Shown in pieces: positions 33,324 through 39,714 of a stretch of 39,714 bases of DNA. The position numbers and the translations under genes were made by a program. The DNA is taken from assembly GCA_021805685.1 (NCBI GenBank), contig JAJZET010000220.1, positions 1 to 39,714 on the forward strand, written 5' to 3'. Position 1 is the stretch's first letter; every line of letters starts with the position of its first letter. The notes under the pieces were generated by a model. It was not told the DNA's origin, did not search any database, and saw only the letters and a program-made list of their open reading frames with translations. The DNA comes from Pseudomonadota bacterium (lineage in GTDB: Bacteria; Pseudomonadota; Gammaproteobacteria; Xanthomonadales; Rhodanobacteraceae).

Positions 33324-34133
33324 ATGCCGATGCCCAGCCTCGCCGAAACCCTGTTGATCGAAGGACCCGACGCACTCGCCTTCGCGCACGCCCAGTTCAG
33401 CAGCGACGTCCAGTCGCTCGCCGTCGGCGCATGGCAGTTCAGCGCATGGTTGAACGCCCAAGGCCGCGTGCGCGCGCTGTTCCATCTCGTGCACCTGGAC
33501 GAACAACGCTTGCTGCTGCTACTGCGCGGCGGCGGCGCGCATGCATTGGGCGAAGCACTTCGCCGCTACGTGTTCCGTTCCAGGCTCACGATCAGCATCG
33601 CGCCGTGGCGGATCCTATCCACCGCTGCCGCGCTCCCGCTGCATGAAGCGCACGTCACTCCGGATAGCGTGGTGATCGGCGGCGGTACGCACGCACTGCG
33701 CATCTCCGCCGAAGGCGAAGGCGAAGGCGACACGACATGGCGGCACGCCCAACTGCTGCTCGGCTGGCCGTGGCTGCCCGCATCCACGCTGGAGACCTTG
33801 CTGCCGCCTGCGCTGTCGCTGCATCGCCTGCACGCCGTTGCCATCGACAAAGGCTGCTATCCGGGCCAGGAAATCGTCGCACGCCTGCATTGGCGCGGCG
33901 GACACAAGCGGCACCTGTGCAGCGTGGAACTGACGCGTGATGCGGCACCCGGCGACGTGCTTCGTCGCGATGGCAACGACGTGGGCGTGCTGCTCGACGC
34001 GGTGCCTGGCGAAAAGCGTATCGACGCGCTCGCGGTATTGAACGACGACACCGTATCCGCACACGTGGACCACACGGTGCTGCGGCTCGACGACGGACTT
34101 GTGCTGCACCTCCAGCATCAATGGAAGAGTTGA
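33324..34133 (+). CDS. ygfZ: Folate-binding protein YgfZ
   Basis: A 269-residue GcvT-related protein that uses tetrahydrofolate to support certain Fe-S enzymes such as MiaB. The signature K-G-C-Y-x-G-Q-E is present as KGCYPGQEIVAR (about residues 175-186), with the reactive Cys. The N-terminal segment holds FSSDVQSL and WLNAQGRVRALF, as in the family. It is divergent from the sdh cluster, itself an Fe-S enzyme, which is a sensible but not proven link. A second ATG two codons later could also start it. Confidence 0.93.
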   Translation: MPMPSLAETLLIEGPDALAFAHAQFSSDVQSLAVGAWQFSAWLNAQGRVRALFHLVHLDEQRLLLLLRGGGAHALGEALRRYVFRSRLTISIAPWRILSTAAALPLHEAHVTPDSVVIGGGTHALRISAEGEGEGDTTWRHAQLLLGWPWLPASTLETLLPPALSLHRLHAVAIDKGCYPGQEIVARLHWRGGHKRHLCSVELTRDAAPGDVLRRDGNDVGVLLDAVPGEKRIDALAVLNDDTVSAHVDHTVLRLDDGLVLHLQHQWKS

Positions 34134-34588
34134 TGCGCACACCGTCGTACGCACGTGAACACTCGTTCACATTTGTCATCAAATTGCATTGACCCGAAAC
34201 CACCCGGCACTTGCCGAGAGAAAAAACCGCCGTTAGGCTCCGCCCACCCAATCGATGCGGCACCCGTCACACACGGCTGCCGATGCACGCGACGAACCGG
34301 AAGACTCCGAATCGGCGCGACCCGGTGCAGAGCACCGGATGGAACACCCGCCAGAGTGCGGAGACCCGGTTGCAGGCTACACGGCGAAGTGCCGCGCAAC
34401 GCCAGCAACACAAGAACTCGTCCGGCACCGCTTGATCGCCGTTCGAACGCCACAATCCCGTGGCACTTCGCGCACCCACAAGTTTCGGTTGCGCGATTCA
34501 ATCCAGGTGGAACGGCCTGCCCGCCCGTCCACCGCAACGGCGCCAGGACAGCACATCGTCTGCGCGTACAGCACGTTGGAGGCAGACA
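34134..34588. other. 455-bp gap before the SleB-like gene
   Basis: No gene was recognised. It contains two adjacent small inverted repeats at the 5' end and a hairpin CCGGTGC-AGA-GCACCGG at 34322-34338. It may be a long leader or hold a small RNA; no tRNA or known riboswitch was recognised. Confidence 0.5.
34155..34184. promoter_or_regulatory. Paired inverted repeats, possible operator
   Basis: GTGAAC-ACTC-GTTCAC (34155-34170) is followed directly by ATTTG-TCAT-CAAAT (34171-34184). Both are perfect dyads with four-base centres. They could bind a dimeric repressor. Confidence 0.4.
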
Positions 34589-35023
34589 ATGAAACTTTCC
34601 ATGTTGTTGTGGCTGACCACCCTGTTGCCGCGACCAGTCGCGAGCCAGGCCTGCCTGGCGACGACGGTGTACCTGGAAGCGCGCAGCCAGCCGACCATCG
34701 GCCAGATGGCCGTGGCCGAGGTGGCGATGCGTCGCCGCGAGCGCGGCCAATGGGGCGATACGGTGTGCGAAGTCGTCACCGCGCCACACCAATTCGCCAC
34801 CACGACCGTGCCCGGCTCGTTCGAGATCACCAATCTCGATGCTTTCCACAAGGCGTGGGAGATCGCCGGGCAAACCATCTACGACTGGCAGTTGCCGAAG
34901 AACGAGCGCCGCATGCTGGTACCGCGCGCCGACCACTTCGCTACCGCGACGATTTCGCCCGCATGGTCGCGCAACAAGCAAGGCATCACCATCGGCGACC
35001 ATACGTTCTATGCCGTTAACTGA
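34589..35023 (+). CDS. SleB-like cell wall hydrolase
   Basis: A 144-residue secreted protein. A signal peptide covers about residues 1-20 (MKLSMLLWLTTLLPRPVAS). The rest is one SleB-type hydrolase domain with the start CLATTVYLEARSQPTIGQMAVAEV (catalytic Glu expected in YLEAR) and the later segments VCEVVTAPHQFA and GDHTFYAVN. SleB proteins are lytic transglycosylases on spore cortex; the gammaproteobacterial versions are of unclear role. TTGGAGG precedes the ATG at 34589. A terminator follows. Confidence 0.85.
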   Translation: MKLSMLLWLTTLLPRPVASQACLATTVYLEARSQPTIGQMAVAEVAMRRRERGQWGDTVCEVVTAPHQFATTTVPGSFEITNLDAFHKAWEIAGQTIYDWQLPKNERRMLVPRADHFATATISPAWSRNKQGITIGDHTFYAVN

Positions 35024-35044
35024 CGCACCGGGCATCGCCCAAGA

Positions 35045-35071
35045 AAAAGGCCCTCTTTCGAGGGCCTTTTC
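35045..35071. terminator. Bidirectional rho-independent terminator
   Basis: AAAAGGCCCTC (35045-35055) and GAGGGCCTTTT (35060-35070) form an 11-base stem around TTTC. The A/T flanks make it work in both directions, between the SleB-like gene and the convergent lipoprotein. Confidence 0.92.
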
Positions 35072-35108
35072 ATTTGGACGTCCAGACGTCCATTTTGAAT
35101 TGACGCCA

Positions 35109-35588
35109 TCACCTCAGGTAGACGTGACCGTCACGCACCTGGACGTAATCACCGTTACGCACCTGCGGATCCTCGCGCTGCGTCACGGTGGCGTAGCGAC
35201 CGTCATCCAGCCGAACCACGATGCGCCATGCGTCGCGCCCGCCATCGGAACGGCGTCCGACCTGGTTCCCGACAACGCCGCCAGCCACCGCACCCACCAC
35301 CGTGGCAGCCTTGCGGCCATCGCCCTTGCCGATGGTATTGCCCAGCAAGCCGCCGGCCACCGCGCCGATCACCGCGCCCAGCGTGCCACCGTTGGAGTTT
35401 CCGTTTTCGACACGAACGAGTTGTACGTCCTGTACCACGCCACAGTCATGGCAACGGCGATAGCCGCTTCCGGAACCTTGCGAGTAGTAACCATCATGCC
35501 CGTAGTCGGGACTGGTGACGCAACCAGACAACACCAACCCGGCCGACAGCACAGCCACAGGAACGATGCTTCGCATGGAAAGGCTCAT
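35109..35588 (-). CDS. Glycine-zipper 2TM lipoprotein (1)
   Basis: A 159-residue lipoprotein. The lipobox LSGC puts the acylated Cys at about residue 23. A 17-kDa-antigen/SlyB-like glycine zipper follows (GAVIGAVAGGLLGNTIG, then VVGAVAGGVVGNQVG), with a C-terminal beta domain (WRIVVRLDDGRYATVTQ). It also has a CHDC pair. TAGGAG stands before the ATG at 35588. Such proteins sit in the outer membrane; their role is structural or unknown. It is 34 bases downstream of a relative. Confidence 0.88.
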   Translation of the reverse strand: MSLSMRSIVPVAVLSAGLVLSGCVTSPDYGHDGYYSQGSGSGYRRCHDCGVVQDVQLVRVENGNSNGGTLGAVIGAVAGGLLGNTIGKGDGRKAATVVGAVAGGVVGNQVGRRSDGGRDAWRIVVRLDDGRYATVTQREDPQVRNGDYVQVRDGHVYLR

Positions 35589-35622
35589 CGAGTACTCCTA
35601 GCGGATGGGTATGGTGCCGCGA

Positions 35623-36213
35623 TCAACGGGCATCCGACACGGCCGTCACGCCTTCCTGCACCTGCACGCGATCGCCCGGATCGTGATCCATGCGCGTGGT
35701 ACGGGTAACGCCGTTGTAGACGTACTGCACGTCGTAGCCGACGATCTTGTCGGTGCCAGCCACCGTATTGCACTGACGCTCCACCGACTGCGTCACCTGC
35801 GGCTTGTGGTGCGCGTTCTCGATGCGATTGCCGGCGTAGCCGCCGCCCACCGCACCAGCCACCGTGGCAAGGGTCTTGCCCCTGCCGCCGCCGACCATGT
35901 GGCCGAGCAGGCCACCGGCCACCGCACCGATCGCAGTACCCGCGATGTTGTGCTGGTCTTTAGGCGGAGCCGCCTGGCTGACCACCTCGTCGTGGCAGAC
36001 TTGATGCGCGGCGGTGGTCGAATGTACCGGCGTGACGCTGACCACCTTGGCGTATTGCGGACCGGCCGGCTGCTGCACGGCCGCCGACTGCGCGCCGTTC
36101 CCTGCCTGGCCACCCGCCGTACCGGCATCGGCACTGCGATTGCAGGCCGACAAGCCGACAGCCAGCGCCGCCACAATCCCCACATTGAGTGCATTGACCA
36201 TCAACTTCTTCAT
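35623..36213 (-). CDS. Glycine-zipper 2TM lipoprotein (2)
   Basis: A 196-residue lipoprotein, lipobox LSAC (Cys near 24). A Gly/Ala/Gln-rich linker is followed by the zipper GTAIGAVAGGLLGHMVGG and [14 protein letters not shown], then a C-terminal domain with CNTVAGTDKIVGYDVQYVYNG. It is a paralogue of the next gene downstream and has the same orientation, suggesting an old duplication. GGAGGAGCGG precedes the ATG. Confidence 0.88.
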   Translation of the reverse strand: MKKLMVNALNVGIVAALAVGLSACNRSADAGTAGGQAGNGAQSAAVQQPAGPQYAKVVSVTPVHSTTAAHQVCHDEVVSQAAPPKDQHNIAGTAIGAVAGGLLGHMVGGGRGKTLATVAGAVGGGYAGNRIENAHHKPQVTQSVERQCNTVAGTDKIVGYDVQYVYNGVTRTTRMDHDPGDRVQVQEGVTAVSDAR

Positions 36214-36351
36214 GACCGCTCCTCCTCTGTTTGTGTTTTGGCCGCAAGCGAAACACCGTGCGGCCTCGGCGCCATTGAACCTTCACGAATCTGAATACTG
36301 CCTAGATCGGCACCGCTACACTAGCCGGACACCGAGAGATACATCACACCC

Positions 36352-37125
36352 GTGCTTGCAGACAGCCACGTCCATCTCGACGATCGCGATTTCGACGCCG
36401 ATCGTGCACAGGTATTGCAGCGCGCGCAGGACGCCGGCGTCCTGCAACTGGTGATACCTGCCGTGGATGCTGCCAGTTGGCCGCGCATCCGTGATCTCTG
36501 CGCCGCACATCCACGCACGTTGTTCCCCTCCTACGGCCTGCATCCGGTCTTCCTGCGGCAGCATGCGCCAGGCGACGTTGCCGCGTTGTCAGCCTGGTGT
36601 GCAAGGAACGATACCGTCGCCATCGGCGAGATCGGACTGGATTTCGCTGCGGCCGGCCTCGATCCCGCCGCACAACGCGATTACTTCGAACGCCAGCTGG
36701 AGCTGGCGCGCGAATGTGACCTGCCGGTGATTGTGCACGCGCGGCAGGCACTGGAGGAAGTCATCCTCACGCTGCGCCGCCACCCCGGCGTGCGTGGCGT
36801 GGTGCACAGCTTTTCCGGCAGCGAGGAGCAGGCGCGTCGACTGTGGCAGCTAGGCTTCCTGGTCGGCATCGGCGGCCCGGTGACTTACGAACGGGCGCAG
36901 CGCCTGCGCCGCATGGTGGCGAGCATGCCGATCGAATTCCTGCTGCTGGAAAGTGACGCGCCAGACCAGCCGGACGCCGGGCATCGCGGCCAACGCAACG
37001 AACCCGCGTACGTTCTCGACGTACTGCGCCACGTGGCCGCATTGCGCGGCGAGGCCGAACAAAGCGTGGCCGCCGCCACCGCCGCCAACACGCGCCGGCT
37101 GTTCCGCCTTCCAGAACCCGTCTGA
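36352..37125 (+). CDS. tatD: TatD-family hydrolase
   Basis: A 257-residue metal-dependent hydrolase with the TIM-barrel fold, probably a DNase of the TatD/YjjV type. The metal ligands are in DSHVHLDD (4-11), GEIGLDF, VIVHARQA and SDAPDQPD. No ATG fits the start; the GTG at 36352 gives MLADSHVHLDD. It stands alone, divergent from the glycine-zipper genes. The exact subfamily (TatD, YcfH or YjjV) is not settled. Confidence 0.88.
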   Translation: MLADSHVHLDDRDFDADRAQVLQRAQDAGVLQLVIPAVDAASWPRIRDLCAAHPRTLFPSYGLHPVFLRQHAPGDVAALSAWCARNDTVAIGEIGLDFAAAGLDPAAQRDYFERQLELARECDLPVIVHARQALEEVILTLRRHPGVRGVVHSFSGSEEQARRLWQLGFLVGIGGPVTYERAQRLRRMVASMPIEFLLLESDAPDQPDAGHRGQRNEPAYVLDVLRHVAALRGEAEQSVAAATAANTRRLFRLPEPV

Positions 37126-37139
37126 GCACATCAGGGCAC

Positions 37140-37168
37140 TTGCACCATCCGTGGAGCCACGCCACAAT
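37140..37168 (+). promoter_or_regulatory. Candidate promoter of the efflux operon
   Basis: TTGCAC (37140-37145) and CACAAT (37163-37168) are 17 bases apart. The predicted start, near 37175, falls inside the operator-like palindrome. Confidence 0.6.
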
Positions 37169-37169
37169 T

Positions 37170-37187
37170 TATTTCACCAGTGAAATA
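37170..37187. promoter_or_regulatory. Palindromic MarR-type operator
   Basis: TATTTCAC-CA-GTGAAATA is a perfect dyad with eight-base arms, over the predicted transcription start of marR. A further half-site TGAAAT follows just before the ATG. Autorepression is the likely use. Confidence 0.75.
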
Positions 37188-37199
37188 TGAACTGATGAA

Positions 37200-37724
37200 A
37201 TGTCGCGCCTTGGCAACTGCATTGCAATGATGGACGAAGGCATCGGGCGCATGCACGACGCCATACCGAGCCTACCCGCCGAGCAGGCCACGCTGTGCCG
37301 CCTGATGTCGATGGTTGGCAAGCGCATGGACGAAGGGCTGGAGGAGAAGCTCAAGCCGCACCAGCTCAACCACAGCGAATTCCTCACCCTGATGATCCTG
37401 CATAGCCGCCCCGACGGCAGCTCCACGCCGGGCGAGCTGTGCGAGTTCACCTCGCAGGGCAGCACCAACATGACACGCATCGGCAATGCGCTGGTGCAGC
37501 GCGGCTTGGTCTCCCGCGGCGCCAGCGCCGAAGACCGCCGCTGCGTGCTGATCCGCATCACCGCCGCCGGCCGCCGCTTCGTCCAGAAGATGCTGCCGCC
37601 GATGTTCCCGCACACGGAGGCAATGTTCGCCGGCTTCAGCGCCGCCGAGCGAAAGCAGTTCAGCCGCCTGCTGCGCAAGCTCGCCAAGAACCTCGACCAG
37701 CTCGACGCGGAGGACGCGTCATGA
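37200..37724 (+). CDS. MarR-family transcriptional regulator
   Basis: A 174-residue dimeric winged-helix regulator. The helix-turn-helix and wing are visible as SEFLTLMILHSRPDGSSTPGEL, TSQGSTNMTRIGNALVQRGLVSR and EDRRCVLIRITAAGR (about 58-125). MprA/EmrR, which controls emrAB, is the nearest well-known relative by context. Its stop overlaps the next gene as ATGA, so it leads the efflux operon. Confidence 0.93.
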   Translation: MSRLGNCIAMMDEGIGRMHDAIPSLPAEQATLCRLMSMVGKRMDEGLEEKLKPHQLNHSEFLTLMILHSRPDGSSTPGELCEFTSQGSTNMTRIGNALVQRGLVSRGASAEDRRCVLIRITAAGRRFVQKMLPPMFPHTEAMFAGFSAAERKQFSRLLRKLAKNLDQLDAEDAS

Positions 37725-39259
37725 AGGAGCGCACGATGACCTTCGCACTATCGCGCCCGCGCACGGCGCTGGCCTTCGCCGTGGCGCTGGCGCTCGCCGG
37801 CTGTGCGTTGGCACCGCCGAAATTGCGTCATCCCGCACTGCGCGACGACGTGCCGCTGGCCGGCATCGGGCACACTGCCGCCGGCTGGCCCGCCGCCGAC
37901 TGGTGGCGCGGCTACGGCGACCGGCAGCTCGACGAGCTGATGGCGACCGCGTTGCGCCAGTCGCCCGACCTCGCCCAGGCGCAAAGCCGCGTGAACACCG
38001 CCGACCAGTCGGTGAAGCTCGCCGCCGCGCAGGCCGGGCTGAGCATCAACGGCAGCGCGCAAGTCGCCCGCCAGCGCATCAGCGAGCATGGCCTGATGCC
38101 GCCAAAGCTGCTCGGCTTCACCTGGTACAACCAGGCCGATCTCGGCGTGCAGTTCCAGTACGACTTCGACTGGTGGGGCAAGAAGCGCGCCGCGATCGAG
38201 AGCGCACTTGACCAGGCGCATGCTGCCGAGGCGCAGCGCGCGGCGGCCGCACTGACGATACAGAACGCGGTGGCCGATACCTACTTCGGCTGGTTGGCCG
38301 ATGAAGCGCGACTAGCGTTGGCCAGGCAATCGCTGGACGTGCAGCAGCGCCTGCTGCGGATTGCCGAACTGCGCGTGAAGCAGGGAGTAGACCTGCCCGA
38401 CTCGGTGCAGGAAGCCCGCTCTCGCATCGCTGGCGTGGAACAGGCGCAAACCGCGCTGGAAAGCTCGGCGCGCATCCGCAAGGTGGCGCTGGCCGCGCTG
38501 CTCGGCGTGTCCCCGGCGCAACTGCCGCCGCTGTCGCCGCGCCCGCTGCCGTCGGTTCGCAGCGGGCTTCCCGCCAGCGCAAGGCTGGACCTGATCGCAC
38601 GGCGGCCCGACATCGCCGCCAGCCGCTGGCAGGTCGAAGCGGCGCTCAGGCAGACCGACGAGGCCCGCGCGCAGTTCTTCCCCGACATCAGCATCAGCGC
38701 GATGGCAGGCCTGTCCAGCACCAACCAGGCGGCACCGGCACTGTTCGGTGGCGGCGGCGGCTCGGGCAGCCTCGGCAACCTGTTCAGCCCGAGCAGCCGG
38801 GTGTTCGGCCTCACCCCGGCGCTGCACCTGCCCATCTTCGAGGGTGGCCGCCTGAAGGCAGCCTACGGCTTCAGCCGCGCCCAGCTCGACGATGCGGTGG
38901 CGCAGTACAACGCCACCGTGTTCCATGCCGCACGCGAGGTCGCCAGCCAGGCGCTGTCTGCCGAGCGCCTCGCCACCACACGCGCGCAACAGCAGCAACA
39001 GGTCGGCGCGGACGAACACCTCTACGCCAACGCACGGGCCCGCCTGCGGCAGGGTGTGCGCGACGCCCGCGAAAGCCTAGCCGCGCGGGCGCAATTGCTG
39101 CAGCAAGAAGACCAGGCCATCGCCCTGCATGCGCAGGCGCTGAGTACCGACCTTGCCCTCATCGATGCGCTCGGTGGCGGCTACCGCATGCCGGCCGACG
39201 CCAGCGCCGCCGCCACGCCCCTACCCTCCAAGACCGCCAACCGGAGCCCCAGCCCATGA
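37721..39259 (+). CDS. NodT-family efflux outer-membrane lipoprotein
   Basis: A 512-residue TolC/OprM-like outer-membrane factor. The signal peptide ends in the lipobox LAGC. Two OEP domains follow, with QSPDLAQAQSRV and RPDIAASRWQVEAALRQTDEARAQFFPDIS as landmarks and a beta-barrel/coiled-coil pattern. The start at 37721 overlaps the marR stop; an ATG at 37736 also has a good AAGGAG site and may be the real one. The C-terminal tail is Ser/Pro/Lys-rich. It is followed by a membrane-fusion protein gene. Confidence 0.92.
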   Translation: MKERTMTFALSRPRTALAFAVALALAGCALAPPKLRHPALRDDVPLAGIGHTAAGWPAADWWRGYGDRQLDELMATALRQSPDLAQAQSRVNTADQSVKLAAAQAGLSINGSAQVARQRISEHGLMPPKLLGFTWYNQADLGVQFQYDFDWWGKKRAAIESALDQAHAAEAQRAAAALTIQNAVADTYFGWLADEARLALARQSLDVQQRLLRIAELRVKQGVDLPDSVQEARSRIAGVEQAQTALESSARIRKVALAALLGVSPAQLPPLSPRPLPSVRSGLPASARLDLIARRPDIAASRWQVEAALRQTDEARAQFFPDISISAMAGLSSTNQAAPALFGGGGGSGSLGNLFSPSSRVFGLTPALHLPIFEGGRLKAAYGFSRAQLDDAVAQYNATVFHAAREVASQALSAERLATTRAQQQQQVGADEHLYANARARLRQGVRDARESLAARAQLLQQEDQAIALHAQALSTDLALIDALGGGYRMPADASAAATPLPSKTANRSPSP

Positions 39260-39714
39260 GCGCCACCGAGTCCGCCCTGCCGAAGGCCCCCAACGACAGC
39301 GGCCTCGCCGCGAAGGACCCGCCCAAACGCCGTCGAGCGCTGCTGATCGTGACCGCCGTTTTCGTGCTCGCAGCGCTGGCCTGGTTCCTGCTGTGGACCT
39401 TCGTGTTCTCGCTGCGCGAGAGCACCGACAACGCTTACGTGGGCGGCAACCTGGTAGGCATTTCCGCCCAGGTGCCGGGCACCGTGATCGCGGTGCTGGC
39501 CGACGACACCCAGCACGTCGATGCCGGCCAGCCGCTGGTGAAGCTCGACCCTACCGACGCCGACGTGCGTCTGCGCCAGGCACGCAGTGCGCTGGCGCTC
39601 GCAGTGCGCCAGGTACGCGGGCAAACCGACACGGCCAACAGCGCCGATGCCGCGGTTGCCGCGCGCAGGATCGAGCTGTCCAAGGCCGAGGCCGACCTCA
39701 AGCGCCACCTGCCG
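39256..39714 (+). CDS. emrA: EmrA-type membrane-fusion protein, partial
   Basis: The first 153 residues are visible. A cytoplasmic tail with PPKRRR is followed by one membrane helix (about 27-48) and a biotinyl-lipoyl-like start (DNAYVGGNLVGISAQVPGTVIAVLADDTQHVDAGQPLVKLD), then a coiled-coil beginning. This is the EmrA/HlyD pattern. It overlaps the outer-membrane factor by ATGA. An EmrB-type MFS pump is expected next but lies outside the window. Confidence 0.88.
   Translation, partial: MSATESALPKAPNDSGLAAKDPPKRRRALLIVTAVFVLAALAWFLLWTFVFSLRESTDNAYVGGNLVGISAQVPGTVIAVLADDTQHVDAGQPLVKLDPTDADVRLRQARSALALAVRQVRGQTDTANSADAAVAARRIELSKAEADLKRHLP

Noticed and set aside
34155-34170. GTGAAC-N4-GTTCAC as a LexA box
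   Set aside because: GAAC-N4-GTTC is the Gram-positive type; Xanthomonadales LexA sites differ, and the neighbours are not SOS genes.
1-39714. CRISPR arrays, rRNA, tRNA, prophage or insertion sequences
   Set aside because: No regularly spaced repeats, no tRNA-like T-loop with acceptor pairing, and no integrase or transposase genes were seen.

Overview
The window reads as chromosomal core DNA of a high-GC gammaproteobacterium of the Xanthomonadales, most likely Rhodanobacteraceae (Rhodanobacter/Dyella-like). The grounds are the CopL-CopA-CopB copper operon, the exbB-exbD-msbA-lpxK operon beside comEC and a lolC-lolD pair, the strongly GC-biased codon use, and a DUF1674-sdhCDAB-sdhE-ygfX cluster. 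This assignment is an inference from gene content, not from a marker phylogeny. I see no CRISPR array, rRNA, tRNA, prophage or insertion sequence.

Layout. 1-3810 (minus): copper resistance operon copL, copA (multicopper oxidase), copB (outer-membrane protein) and a partial c-type cytochrome. 3884-6620 (plus): rlmJ, an Slp-type lipoprotein, trmO and a GNAT acetyltransferase. 6671-11940 (minus): an MFS transporter, then a CpxR/CpxA-like two-component system whose operon runs on into a membrane-anchored alpha/beta hydrolase and a frameshifted EamA-type transporter. 12075-12590 (plus): a Spy/CpxP-like periplasmic chaperone, divergent from cpxR across a perfect CpxR-type box. 12660-15987: hydrolase and aldo/keto reductase, divergent from a LysR regulator, then a tiny lipoprotein. 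16114-19877: histidine degradation (hutG minus; a ClC transporter plus hutI on the other strand). 19863-26205 (minus): envelope operon exbB-exbD-msbA-lpxK, preceded by comEC. 26607-28554 (minus): lipoprotein-release genes lolC/E and lolD. 28661-33226 (minus): succinate dehydrogenase sdhCDAB with a DUF1674/SDHAF4-type factor at the 5' end and SdhE plus YgfX at the 3' end. 33324-39714: ygfZ, a SleB-like hydrolase, two glycine-zipper lipoproteins, a TatD-type nuclease, and a MarR-regulated EmrAB/OMF-type efflux operon that runs off the window.

Themes. Most genes serve the envelope: copper detoxification, periplasmic stress sensing, lipid A and lipoprotein export, and drug efflux. Many neighbours overlap by ATGA, so transcription units are compact.

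The most unusual signals are structural. Three tandem duplications (47, 79 and 126 bp) hit gene ends or gene bodies. The 126-bp one inserts 42 in-frame residues into the metal-binding core of HutI; the 79-bp one duplicates the aldo/keto reductase-LysR promoter with two mismatches. They may be real or may be assembly-overlap artefacts. Three genes (copL, cpxR, clc) have a -10-like hexamer exactly six bases before the start codon, suggesting leaderless mRNAs. I did not find a clearly new multi-gene system; the candidates are listed with their limits.
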